A stretch of DNA of 64,000 nucleotides, taken from NCBI RefSeq assembly GCF_014642175.1, contig NZ_BMIL01000010.1, positions 62,001-126,000 on the forward strand, written 5' to 3'. This DNA comes from Pedobacter quisquiliarum. Lineage in GTDB: Bacteria; Bacteroidota; Bacteroidia; Sphingobacteriales; Sphingobacteriaceae. A model generated the notes under the pieces. It was not told where the DNA came from. It saw only the letters and a list, made by a program, of their open reading frames with translations, and did not search any database. Shown in pieces: positions 52,924 through 61,347 of this stretch. The translations under genes were made by a program, and so were the position numbers. Within the stretch, counting starts at the first letter, position 1, and the number at the start of each line of letters is the position of its first letter.

Positions 52924-54564
52924 ATGAAGATAGCCCTTGCGCAGCTGAATTACCAGATCGGTAATTTTGAACTTAATACAAAGAAGATAATTGAAAGCCT
53001 GGAGAAAGGTAAAGCACAGGGTGCAGACCTTGTGGTATTCGCTGAACTGGCACTTTGTGGTTATCCGCCACGCGATTTTCTCGAGTTTGAGGAGTTTATT
53101 GAGCTTTGTGAGCAATCCGCTCAGGAGATTGCTGCGCATACGCAGGATGTGGCTTGTATCATCGGCCTGCCGGTAAAGAATCCACAGCTTGCGGGCAAGG
53201 ACCTCTTCAATGCGGCATACTTCATTGAAAAAGGGGAGGTAAAGGCAGTAATCAAAAAGGCACTGCTGCCGAATTACGATATTTTTGACGAGTACCGCTA
53301 TTTTGAACCTGCGACTTCATTTGAATGCATTGAGTTTATGGGGCATAAGATTGCGGTAACCATCTGTGAAGATTTATGGAACATCAATGATAATCCATTG
53401 TATATATCCAATCCGATGGATGAGTTGATCAAACAGCAACCTTCGCTGATGATTAACATTGCGGCTTCGCCGTTTTCTTACCTGCATGATGATGAGCGGG
53501 TTGAAATCCTTTCCGGAAACGCTAAACAGTACCAATTACCACTGCTGTATGTGAACCAGGTCGGTGCGCAGACAGAGATCATTTTCGATGGCGGCTCCCT
53601 GGCCTTTGATCAGGAAGGTAACCTGTTGGATGAAATGGCGTATTTCCAGGAAGACCTTAAGGTTTACGAGTTTGACGGCAAAGGCCTGGTCGGCTTACAG
53701 AAAACCGAGCACCAGGCGCTACCAGACGTGGCACAGATTCATGATGCATTAATTCTGGGGATACAGGACTACTTCAGTAAATCTGGCTTCAGTAAGGCTG
53801 TATTGGGCTTATCGGGTGGAATTGATTCCGCGATTGTCTGCGCATTAGCTTGTCGCGCCTTAGGTCCTGAAAACGTGATGGCTGTGCTAATGCCATCTAA
53901 GTACTCGACCGACCATTCTATTGACGATGCTATGGACCTGGTGAACAACATTGGCTGTATGCATGAGGTGATTCCGATTAAAGATGCTGCAGATGCTTTC
54001 GACAAGATGATGGCACCGGCATTTAAAGATATGCCTTTTAACGTTGCAGAAGAGAACATTCAGGCACGCTGCCGCGGGATTATCGTGATGGCGATGTCTA
54101 ACAAGTTCGGCTATATCGTGCTGAACACCTCCAACAAAAGCGAGTGTGCCGTAGGCTATGGTACCTTATATGGCGACATGTGTGGTGCTATTGGCGTGAT
54201 CGGGGATGTTTATAAAACACAGATCTTCCAGCTTGCAAGATACATTAACAAAGACCGGGAGATCATTCCGGAAAATACCATTGTAAAACCACCTTCAGCG
54301 GAACTGCGTCCCGATCAGAAAGACTCCGACTCCTTGCCCGACTATGATCAACTGGACAAGATCCTGCAGCTGTACATTGAGCAGAAGCAATCTTCAAGGC
54401 ATATTATTGCACAAGGCTTCGATGAAGCCTTGGTTCGAAAGGTCATTAAGATGGTGAATAACGCGGAATTTAAGCGTTACCAGACCCCACCAATCTTGCG
54501 GGTATCGCCTAAAGCATTTGGTATGGGTAGAAGAATGCCGCTTACTGGAAAATATTTATCCTAA
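52924..54564 (+). CDS. nadE: glutamine-dependent NAD+ synthetase
   Basis: A 546-residue two-domain enzyme. The N-terminal nitrilase-type glutaminase (about 1-255) shows the Glu-Lys-Cys triad in FAELALCGYPP, KALLPNYDIFDEYRYF and VTICEDLWN. The C-terminal synthetase has the ATP-binding loop GLSGGIDSAIV. It makes NAD from nicotinic acid adenine dinucleotide using ammonia from glutamine. TATGCTTG just upstream is one base off the -7 box. Its stop codon directly abuts that of lnt. Confidence 0.96.
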   Translation: MKIALAQLNYQIGNFELNTKKIIESLEKGKAQGADLVVFAELALCGYPPRDFLEFEEFIELCEQSAQEIAAHTQDVACIIGLPVKNPQLAGKDLFNAAYFIEKGEVKAVIKKALLPNYDIFDEYRYFEPATSFECIEFMGHKIAVTICEDLWNINDNPLYISNPMDELIKQQPSLMINIAASPFSYLHDDERVEILSGNAKQYQLPLLYVNQVGAQTEIIFDGGSLAFDQEGNLLDEMAYFQEDLKVYEFDGKGLVGLQKTEHQALPDVAQIHDALILGIQDYFSKSGFSKAVLGLSGGIDSAIVCALACRALGPENVMAVLMPSKYSTDHSIDDAMDLVNNIGCMHEVIPIKDAADAFDKMMAPAFKDMPFNVAEENIQARCRGIIVMAMSNKFGYIVLNTSNKSECAVGYGTLYGDMCGAIGVIGDVYKTQIFQLARYINKDREIIPENTIVKPPSAELRPDQKDSDSLPDYDQLDKILQLYIEQKQSSRHIIAQGFDEALVRKVIKMVNNAEFKRYQTPPILRVSPKAFGMGRRMPLTGKYLS

Positions 54565-56205
54565 TTAAATGCGACCGTTCTTTAACCGTTTTTTGCGTCT
54601 GTAATCCTGTACTGGGATGATGAATACCATAACCAATCCGATGAAACTGGCCAGTACGGCAATGATATCGCCGTTCTTCGTATAGAAGGTGATTTCACTG
54701 TTAAGGTTGATGTCCTGCTTTAAGGCTGTTGCCACCCACCATTTACTTTGCTGCTTGATGTCTCCACGCTGATCGATGAAGGCAGAGATACCGGTGTTTG
54801 CAGAACGCACCACCCATCTTCTGTTCTCTATTGCACGAAGCTTTGCATAAAGCAGGTGCTGATCCTTGCCTGAAGTGTTACCCCACCAGGCATCGTTGGT
54901 GATGACGCCAATAAACTGTGCGCCGTTTTTCACGGAACGGCGTACCCAATCACCCCAAATGGACTCGTAGCAGATCACCGGGTCCATACCCACACCATTC
55001 TGCGAGTAAAATACACCAGGCTCTTCCTGCCAGCCATAACCACCTACACTACCACCAAGTTCTGAAAAGATCGGCGCCAGAAAGGCTAAGGCCGTAGGAA
55101 AAGGCATTTGCTCTACACCAGGCACGAGTTTCGATTTGTGGTAGAACTGTACATTGGAGGAGTTCTCCACCAGTATCGCCGCATTGAAGTTGTCGATGTA
55201 AACCCCTCTGCCAGGGATCAGTTTTGCACTTGGCGTACGCTGGTCGTTGTATTTGTTCAGCGTTTCAATTCCCGTAACCAGGTTTCCGTTTTTGTATTTG
55301 GAAATGAATGCCTGCATGATGGCATACTCACGACTTTCGCGAATGGTTTCTTCTTCGCTGTATTGCGGCACGGCGGTTTCCGGCCATAGGAAATATTCCG
55401 TGTTAGGCTGGGCAATAGAATCTGATAAGTGCGTGAGGATTCGCATCTGCTCCGCTACAGGAATGTCGCCCAGCTTCTTGTAAGGGTCAATGTTTGGCTG
55501 CACCGTAACCACGTTCATGGGCATGCTTCTTTCTGTATAGCCAAAGTACTGTTTCAAGGAAATGGCTGTTGGTACCAGAACCAACACCAGCCAGAATATT
55601 GCTGGGCGGAAGCCAGGGTAGCCCTTGTATGTTTTGTAAGCTTTATATGCTTCAAAAGCCATGATGTTGCTGAGCAGGATCCATAAGGAACCACCGTACA
55701 CGCCTGTATACGAGTACCATTGCACGATCTGGTGCATACCGGCAAAACCGTTACCCAAAGTCATCCATGGGAAAGCAAGGTCCCAGCTTTGGTGCAGGTA
55801 CTCCATGCCGATGTAGAAACAGATGAGGCCCAGGTACGCAATTTTGCTGCTGCTGACCTGCGTTAAGCGGAAGTACAGCCAGAAGGCAGTAGTCATCAGC
55901 AATGCGCCCAGTCCGAAGGGGATGAGGCTCACCAGGAATGCGGTAAATGGATCGTTGTAGGCCACGATGGCATTGTACACCCAATAGATGCTTGCGGTGT
56001 TCCAGACGAGGAAGGTTAATCCTGCGGTGCGGAAGATGCGTTTGCTGGTTTTCGGGCGACCGTCTTTACTGATGGCCTGTAAGGCGATAAAGAGCGGCAC
56101 CAGGCCAACAAGTAGGAGGGGTGCGGTAAAAGGTATGGGTGGCCAGGCCAGCCACATTATGAAAGCGCTGAGCAGGGCCAGCAGGTACGTTAGTTTTTGG
56201 GTCAT
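54565..56205 (-). CDS. lnt: apolipoprotein N-acyltransferase
   Basis: A 546-residue inner-membrane enzyme that adds the third acyl chain to lipoproteins. About seven N-terminal helices are followed by a periplasmic nitrilase-like domain and a final helix. The catalytic triad is visible: Glu in FLWPETAVP, Lys in YHKSKLVPG and Cys in PVICYESIWGD. Its presence fits the several lipoproteins in this window. It lies five bases after the PH/SHOCT gene on the same strand. Confidence 0.94.
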   Translation of the reverse strand: MTQKLTYLLALLSAFIMWLAWPPIPFTAPLLLVGLVPLFIALQAISKDGRPKTSKRIFRTAGLTFLVWNTASIYWVYNAIVAYNDPFTAFLVSLIPFGLGALLMTTAFWLYFRLTQVSSSKIAYLGLICFYIGMEYLHQSWDLAFPWMTLGNGFAGMHQIVQWYSYTGVYGGSLWILLSNIMAFEAYKAYKTYKGYPGFRPAIFWLVLVLVPTAISLKQYFGYTERSMPMNVVTVQPNIDPYKKLGDIPVAEQMRILTHLSDSIAQPNTEYFLWPETAVPQYSEEETIRESREYAIMQAFISKYKNGNLVTGIETLNKYNDQRTPSAKLIPGRGVYIDNFNAAILVENSSNVQFYHKSKLVPGVEQMPFPTALAFLAPIFSELGGSVGGYGWQEEPGVFYSQNGVGMDPVICYESIWGDWVRRSVKNGAQFIGVITNDAWWGNTSGKDQHLLYAKLRAIENRRWVVRSANTGISAFIDQRGDIKQQSKWWVATALKQDINLNSEITFYTKNGDIIAVLASFIGLVMVFIIPVQDYRRKKRLKNGRI

Positions 56206-56210
56206 TGATT

Positions 56211-56915
56211 TTAAAAGCTATCCAGAATACTGGCTTTCTTGGCTTCGTATTCCTCGAGGGTAATCAGCTGCTTATCGTAAAGCGTTTTTAGCTTACGTAG
56301 CTTCAGGGTCGTTTCGTCTTCCGGCTCGGGAGCTGGTGCAGGGCTTTGCTGCGTTACGGGCGTTGGCGCCTCCGGCGTTTGCATCTGACTGCTGGCGGTG
56401 GTTTCCGGAAGTTCAGCATGGTCCACAATTATTGCCTCTTCGAAACCTTCCGTATCCTGAAACAAAGGTGCTTTTGCAGGCTCTTTAAGGCTTTGCGCTT
56501 CCCTTGCAGCTATAAGCTGCTGCTCTTTGTAGAACTCCAGCTGCTCTGAAGCCACCTGATATAATCTACGGGCTTGTACCTTAGGGATGAAGTCGGTAAC
56601 CAATGGTACACCTTGAACCGGAGTACAGGTAAATTTGGCGCCGAACAGCTCTTCTTTGAATGCGACTTCATGAATGCTTTTCCAGGAGATGTCTTTGAAG
56701 TTCATGGTGATGCCTAAGTTGCCTGGTTCACAATAGAACATGCGTTTATTGGTTACCGCGATACAGTCTGGCAGCAAGTTTACTGCAGGCTTTTTCTGAA
56801 CAGCAATGTACAGCAGTTCTTCGTTGCTGCTGAGCATGTCGGTTAGTTTTCCAAGGACTTTATCTATAGCTTTCGGATCTTGTTCATCAAGCAGAAATTT
56901 ATCAGGTATCATCAT
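56211..56915 (-). CDS. PH-like and SHOCT domain protein
   Basis: A 234-residue cytoplasmic protein. The first part (about 20-125) resembles a bacterial PH-like domain of the YokE type, with LLPDCIAVTNKRMFYCEPG. A Pro- and Glu-rich linker (about 150-200) follows, and the end is a SHOCT motif, LRKLKTLYDKQLITLEEYEAKK, a short helical segment often found at the ends of membrane-associated proteins. Function unknown; it may bind membrane lipid or another protein. It stands between rsmI (15 bases) and lnt (5 bases), so the three are likely cotranscribed. Confidence 0.8.
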   Translation of the reverse strand: MMIPDKFLLDEQDPKAIDKVLGKLTDMLSSNEELLYIAVQKKPAVNLLPDCIAVTNKRMFYCEPGNLGITMNFKDISWKSIHEVAFKEELFGAKFTCTPVQGVPLVTDFIPKVQARRLYQVASEQLEFYKEQQLIAAREAQSLKEPAKAPLFQDTEGFEEAIIVDHAELPETTASSQMQTPEAPTPVTQQSPAPAPEPEDETTLKLRKLKTLYDKQLITLEEYEAKKASILDSF

Positions 56916-56930
56916 CGTATTCCGGTATGT

Positions 56931-57656
56931 TTATTTGTAGTCTTTATCTTTTAATTTGCTCTTTTTCACTTCAGGTTTGCCTGCAACACAAATTACGAAT
57001 TCTCCTTTCAGGATATTGTTGCTGAAGTGTGATTTTATTTCTTCAACAGTGCCGCGAACCGTTTCTTCATACATCTTGGTGAGCTCCCGGCTTACGGAAG
57101 CCTGGCGGTCGGCACCGAAGTATTCTTCAAATTCTTCGAGGGTTTTCAGCAGGCGGTGCGGACTTTCGTAAAGCACGATGGTGCGGTCTTCTTCTGCAAG
57201 GCGCTTTAGGCGGGTCTGGCGACCTTTTTTCACCGGCAGGAAACCTTCAAATACAAAAGCGTCGGTTGGCAGGCCAGAGTTGACAAGTGCTGGCACGAAT
57301 GCCGTTGCGCCGGGCAGGCATTCTACTTCAAGCCCTTCTTTTAAGACCTCGCGGGTAAGGAAGAAGCCCGGGTCGGAAATGGCGGGTGTGCCGGCATCAG
57401 ATATCAGTGCCACAAGCTTACCTTCTTTCAGAAAACGGATGATCTCTGAAGTGGCTTTGTGTTCGTTATGCTGGTGGTGGGAGTAGGCTTTTTTATCTAT
57501 GCCGAAGTGCTTTAGCAGAGGTGCGCTGGTGCGGGTATCTTCAGCTAAAATCACATCTGCTTCCTTCAGAATGCGGACGGCCCTGAAGGTCATATCTTCG
57601 AGGTTGCCGATGGGTGTAGGCACCAGAAATAGCTTACCAAACGTATTATTCTCCAA
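56931..57656 (-). CDS. rsmI: 16S rRNA (cytidine(1402)-2'-O)-methyltransferase
   Basis: A 241-residue SAM-dependent enzyme of the tetrapyrrole-methylase fold. The motifs FLVPTPIGNLEDMTFRA, LAEDTRTSAPLL, LISDAGTPAISDPG and LPGATAFVPAL are all present. It methylates the ribose of C1402 in the decoding centre of 16S rRNA. It is divergent from serS across 35 bases and heads the rsmI - PH/SHOCT - lnt group. Confidence 0.96.
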   Translation of the reverse strand: MENNTFGKLFLVPTPIGNLEDMTFRAVRILKEADVILAEDTRTSAPLLKHFGIDKKAYSHHQHNEHKATSEIIRFLKEGKLVALISDAGTPAISDPGFFLTREVLKEGLEVECLPGATAFVPALVNSGLPTDAFVFEGFLPVKKGRQTRLKRLAEEDRTIVLYESPHRLLKTLEEFEEYFGADRQASVSRELTKMYEETVRGTVEEIKSHFSNNILKGEFVICVAGKPEVKKSKLKDKDYK

Positions 57657-57664
57657 ACTCTTGT

Positions 57665-57672
57665 TATCTTTG
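57665..57672 (+). promoter_or_regulatory. -7 box TATCTTTG for serS
   Basis: Exact TAnnTTTG match, 19 bases before the serS ATG at 57692, in the short divergent gap with rsmI. Confidence 0.55.
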
Positions 57673-57691
57673 GTAAAAAAAATAATTAATA

Positions 57692-58963
57692 ATGCTGCAA
57701 GTTAACTATATCCGTGATAATAGAGAGAAAGTTTTAGAACGCTTAAGTGTACGTAACTTCAAACAGGTAGAAGTGGTGGATCAGATCATTGAAATGGATG
57801 AGTCGCGTAAACAAACCCAAACTTCCCTGGATCAGTTATCGGCTATAGCAAACTCTAGCGCCCGCCAGATTGGCGAGCTGATGCGCAGCGGAAAAAAGGA
57901 GGAAGCTGAAGCATTAAAGGCACAGACTGGCAGCAATAAAGAGCAGATCAAGTCGCTCGGCGAGCAGCTGACCGACATTGAAGGCCGCTTGTTTAACCTG
58001 ATTGTACAATTGCCGAACCTGCCGCATGAGCTGGTAAAAGCAGGTACAACGGCAGAGGACAATGAAGTGGTTTCCCTGCATGGCGAACCGGCAGCTTTAC
58101 CGGATGGCGCCTTGCCGCACTGGGAGCTTGCTGCAAAATACGATATCATCGACTTTGAACTTGGTGTGAAAATCACCGGTGCTGGTTTTCCGGTTTACAA
58201 AGGGAAAGGCGCACGTTTACAACGGGCACTGATTAACTTTTTCCTGGACCACGCCGTGGCGAATGGCTACCGTGAAATGCAGGTGCCACATATGGTAAAC
58301 GAAGCTTCCGGCTTTGGTACCGGGCAGCTGCCGGATAAAGAAGGACAGATGTATCATGCGGGTGTAGATAACCTGTACATGATTCCGACTGCAGAGGTTC
58401 CGGTAACGAACCTGTATCGTGATGTAATCCTGAAAGAAGAAGAACTACCTGTTAAAAATACTGCATATACCCCTTGTTTTCGCCGTGAAGCAGGTTCCTA
58501 TGGCGCGCATGTGCGTGGTTTGAACCGTCTGCACCAGTTTGATAAGGTAGAGGTGGTACAGATTGTACATCCGACGAAATCTTATGAAGTGCTGGAGGAA
58601 ATGAGCGCCTATGTACAAAGTCTGCTGCAGGAACTTGGATTGCACTACCGCGTGTTGCGTTTGTGTGGTGGCGATATGGGCTTTACCTCTGCCATGACTT
58701 ACGATATGGAAGTTTGGAGTGCTGCGCAGCAGCGTTGGCTGGAGGTTTCATCTGTGTCTAACTTTGAAACCTATCAGGCAAACCGCCTGAAACTTCGTTT
58801 CAAAGGCCAAGGTGGTAAAACACAGCTGGCACATACCTTGAACGGCAGCGCGCTGGCATTGCCGAGAATTGTGGGTTCGATTTTAGAAAACAACCAGACA
58901 GAGCAGGGTATTAAGATTCCGGAAGCTTTGGTGAAATATACTGGCTTCGAGTACATCGACTAA
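57692..58963 (+). CDS. serS: seryl-tRNA synthetase
   Basis: A 423-residue class II tRNA synthetase of normal length. The N-terminal coiled coil (about 30-100) binds the long arm of tRNA-Ser. The catalytic core has motif 2 in CFRREAGSYGAHVRGL and motif 3 in IVGSILENNQTEQG, with the serine-site pattern TAEVPVTN. Single gene, with a terminator directly behind. Confidence 0.97.
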   Translation: MLQVNYIRDNREKVLERLSVRNFKQVEVVDQIIEMDESRKQTQTSLDQLSAIANSSARQIGELMRSGKKEEAEALKAQTGSNKEQIKSLGEQLTDIEGRLFNLIVQLPNLPHELVKAGTTAEDNEVVSLHGEPAALPDGALPHWELAAKYDIIDFELGVKITGAGFPVYKGKGARLQRALINFFLDHAVANGYREMQVPHMVNEASGFGTGQLPDKEGQMYHAGVDNLYMIPTAEVPVTNLYRDVILKEEELPVKNTAYTPCFRREAGSYGAHVRGLNRLHQFDKVEVVQIVHPTKSYEVLEEMSAYVQSLLQELGLHYRVLRLCGGDMGFTSAMTYDMEVWSAAQQRWLEVSSVSNFETYQANRLKLRFKGQGGKTQLAHTLNGSALALPRIVGSILENNQTEQGIKIPEALVKYTGFEYID

Positions 58964-58984
58964 GCTCAGACGTTTATTCAATAA

Positions 58985-59020
58985 AAAAAAGCCCTGGTTG
59001 TTGTAACCAGGGCTTTTTTC
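58985..59020 (+). terminator. intrinsic terminator after serS
   Basis: 15-bp perfect stem, core AAGCCCTGGTT / AACCAGGGCTT (arms 58985-58999 and 59005-59019) with loop GTTGT and T run. It may also serve the convergent small gene at 59079. Confidence 0.92.
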
Positions 59021-59078
59021 ATTATAAGTTAACTCATTATTTAAACCCAAAAGGGTTTATGGCGGTTAAGCTGATCAA

Positions 59079-59387
59079 TTACAGGATCAGGATTAACAAT
59101 AAGATGATGATAATAATTGCACCTACAGAAAGGTAAACACCTCCACCCATTGCACGGGCCTGGCTTTTCATTTCTTTAAGTTCTTTGCGTAAAGCTTTTC
59201 TTTCAGATTTTGAAAGATCCGATTTGTCCATGCCTTTGATTTCTTCAACACGGTCGGTAATTCTTTTTAACTGCAGTTGTTGTTCAGCAGTAAGCTCAAC
59301 TTTGTCCTTACGGTCTGCAGCCATGGTTGGGTTTGCACTAAATCCTAAGATAAATACAAGCGCTAAAGCGTAAACTAATTTTTTCAT
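59079..59387 (-). CDS. small exported protein with C-terminal helix
   Basis: A 102-residue protein. It has a signal peptide (MKKLVYALALVFILGFSANPTMA), a charged helical middle (about 28-78) rich in Lys and Glu, and a strongly hydrophobic C-terminal helix, VGAIIIIILLLILIL. Thus it should sit in the inner membrane with the charged part outside. It resembles small Bacteroidota envelope proteins without known function. A hairpin lies 32 bases upstream of its ATG. Confidence 0.75.
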   Translation of the reverse strand: MKKLVYALALVFILGFSANPTMAADRKDKVELTAEQQLQLKRITDRVEEIKGMDKSDLSKSERKALRKELKEMKSQARAMGGGVYLSVGAIIIIILLLILIL

Positions 59388-59419
59388 ATGATTTCGTTTT
59401 AATTAATACGCTATAAACA

Positions 59420-59447
59420 AAAAACCTACCAAAAATGGTAGGTTTTT
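59420..59447. terminator. hairpin terminator upstream of 59387 gene
   Basis: 12-bp perfect stem AAAAACCTACCA / TGGTAGGTTTTT (59420-59431, 59436-59447), loop AAAA, with A/T tracts on both sides. Read on the minus strand it would end transcription from the SIMPL gene or act as an attenuator for the small membrane protein gene. Confidence 0.75.
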
Positions 59448-59451
59448 GAAA

Positions 59452-59502
59452 TTAATCGTAATCTAAAGTATAGATAGGCCTGTAAATGCCATTTGTAGAC
59501 AT
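59452..59502 (-). CDS. possible 16-residue peptide ORF before terminator
   Basis: On the minus strand an ATG (59502-59500) opens a 16-codon frame, MSTNGIYRPIYTLDYD, with TAA five bases before the hairpin at 59447. The frame continues upstream for about 13 more codons to a stop. The residue mix looks protein-like, but the length is far below what can be trusted. It could be a short leader peptide, a decayed gene end, or chance. The rest of the 208-base gap (59388-59595) shows only the hairpin. Confidence 0.2.
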   Translation of the reverse strand: MSTNGIYRPIYTLDYD

Positions 59503-59595
59503 GTTGAACCTCGGGTTTGTGTCTGATCGATTACTTAAAGATTAACTGTTAAACGATAGCACAGCTTGAGAAATACTGTCCACTCTTTTAAACAG

Positions 59596-60291
59596 TTATT
59601 TGATTTCGAAAACAACGTTGACGGTATAGCTTAATTTAATCTGTTTGAAGTCGATTTCTGCTGAAGATTCCTGATCCGCTGCGGAAGCTTTCATCATCAT
59701 GTTATTGGTGCGGTAAGCTTGTGGGTAAATCTCGTTGTTGATCTCCTGAATGTCTATCGCACTACCGAGCTTGTCGCCAATAGATTCCACCATTAAGGTT
59801 GCTTTTTGTTTCGCGAGTTGAAGCGCTCTTACTTTAAGCTCCAGCTTTAAACGGTCGATCTTTGAGTAGTCATAGCTATCAATATTGGTATAAGCAATGC
59901 CTCTTGGATCAATGGCACCAATGATGTCGTTATACCTGTTCAGGTCGTTAACCTTTAGACGGTATTGTTTGCTGGCAAGGAATTCAGGGTTCTTTTTCTT
60001 GTCACGGGTTGCGAAAGAAGAAAGGCTGTTGATGGTCAGGCTTTCTTTAGGCAAGCCTGCTTGTTGCACCGCACGCACGAGTTGGTTCTCTAGCGTGGTG
60101 ATGTCAATTCTGTTTTTGCTGTTGTTGTCTTTGAAGTATTCCTTAAGCGAGATGCTTACATAGATGATGTCTGGGGTAACTTCAGATTCGGCGAGGCCGC
60201 TTACAGTAATTTTCTTGCGGAGGTCCACTTGCTGTGCAAGGGCACTGAAGGAGAAGAAGGCAACAAAGGCCAGGGCAATTAGCTTTTTCAT
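59596..60291 (-). CDS. SIMPL domain protein (DUF541), exported
   Basis: A 231-residue periplasmic protein. A signal peptide (MKKLIALAFVAFFSFSALAQ) precedes one SIMPL/DUF541 domain with ITVSGLAESEVTPDIIYVSI and the usual YRLKVNDLNRYNDIIGAID and LQLAKQKATLMVESIGD. Members include the oxidative-stress protein YggE of E. coli and the mouse protein SIMPL; biochemical role is unknown. It is a single gene. TATCTTGG, one base off the -7 box, lies about 40 bases upstream. Confidence 0.9.
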   Translation of the reverse strand: MKKLIALAFVAFFSFSALAQQVDLRKKITVSGLAESEVTPDIIYVSISLKEYFKDNNSKNRIDITTLENQLVRAVQQAGLPKESLTINSLSSFATRDKKKNPEFLASKQYRLKVNDLNRYNDIIGAIDPRGIAYTNIDSYDYSKIDRLKLELKVRALQLAKQKATLMVESIGDKLGSAIDIQEINNEIYPQAYRTNNMMMKASAADQESSAEIDFKQIKLSYTVNVVFEIK

Positions 60292-60357
60292 ATGTTTGTG
60301 TGTTACTTATGTGGTAAACGCACCAAGATATAAAAATGCTACATGCCCCGGCTGTTA

Positions 60358-60960
60358 TTAGTCTTCGACGATTTCGTTGTTGATGCCAATTTCTTCCACC
60401 ACTTCCTCTTTGAAGTAATGATTCTGGAAGATCATGATGATGATCACACCAACAGAGATCGCAGCGTCAGCGACGTTAAAAACGGGTCTGAAGAAGATAT
60501 AATCTTCACCACCCCAGATGGGTACCCATTGTGGAAACACACCTTCCATAATTGGAAAGTATAACATGTCTACTACACGACCGTGAAACAGGCCTGCATA
60601 GTTCCAGATGACGCCGTAAAATACGGAGTCAATGATGTTTCCCAGGGCACCGGCAAAAATCAAAGCCACGTTAAGGATAAGCCCCCTGTGGTATTTATGC
60701 CGGATGAGGTAATGCAAGCCGTAGCCGATACCTCCTACTGCTGCAATTCTGAATAAGGATAAAGCCAGCTTTCCAAACTCCCCGCCAAACTCCAACCCGA
60801 AGGCCATTCCATTATTTTCAGTGTAATGTATGATGAACCAGTCTCCAAGGATATTGAATTCCTGACCCATAGACATATTGGTCTTGATCCAGATTTTAGA
60901 CACCTGATCAATCAGTAAAACTAAAAATATGACTAAAAAAGGTTTAGTATAGCCTTTCAT
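60358..60960 (-). CDS. lspA: lipoprotein signal peptidase II
   Basis: A 200-residue inner-membrane aspartic protease that removes lipoprotein signals. Four helices are visible, with family motifs LLIDQVSKIW, YTENNGMAFGL, GALGNIIDS (first catalytic Asp) and FNVADAAISVG (second). It is somewhat longer than usual because of an insert (about 127-148) and a polar C-terminal tail. Its ATG overlaps the dksA-like stop by one base. It is the last gene of ileS-dksA-lspA. Confidence 0.95.
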   Translation of the reverse strand: MKGYTKPFLVIFLVLLIDQVSKIWIKTNMSMGQEFNILGDWFIIHYTENNGMAFGLEFGGEFGKLALSLFRIAAVGGIGYGLHYLIRHKYHRGLILNVALIFAGALGNIIDSVFYGVIWNYAGLFHGRVVDMLYFPIMEGVFPQWVPIWGGEDYIFFRPVFNVADAAISVGVIIIMIFQNHYFKEEVVEEIGINNEIVED

Positions 60961-61343
60961 TATGCCTGCTTCAGTTTTGCTTCCATGCTAAGCGTTGCAT
61001 GCGGTACGGCCATCAAACGCTCTTTTTGGATTAACTTACCCGTCTCGCGACAAATGCCATAAGTTTTGTTCTCAATACGTACCAATGCATTTTCCAGGTT
61101 GTCGATAAACTTCTTCTGGCGTGCTGCTAATTGGTTTAATTGCTCTTTTTCGAGTGTTGCAGACCCATCTTCAAGGGTCTTATAAGTACCTGATGTATCT
61201 TCAGTTCCATTAGAGTTCGGGCTGCTAAGCGAGTTGCTTAGTGACAAGAATTCCTCTCTTGCAACGCGTAACTTCTCCTGAATCAATGTTTTGAATTCCT
61301 GAAGTTCGCTGTCAGAATACCTTGTCTTCGTAGTCTTTTCCAT
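60960..61343 (-). CDS. TraR/DksA family protein with degenerate zinc finger
   Basis: A 127-residue protein of the DksA/TraR fold. A helical coiled-coil region (about 10-95) comes first, and then the zinc-finger-like region YGICRETGKLIQKERLMAVP, in which only one of the usual four Cys remains. This Cys-poor form is common in Bacteroidota. It probably binds RNA polymerase, but whether it responds to ppGpp cannot be told. It lies four bases after ileS and one base overlaps lspA. Confidence 0.9.
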   Translation of the reverse strand: MEKTTKTRYSDSELQEFKTLIQEKLRVAREEFLSLSNSLSSPNSNGTEDTSGTYKTLEDGSATLEKEQLNQLAARQKKFIDNLENALVRIENKTYGICRETGKLIQKERLMAVPHATLSMEAKLKQA

Positions 61344-61347
61344 TATT

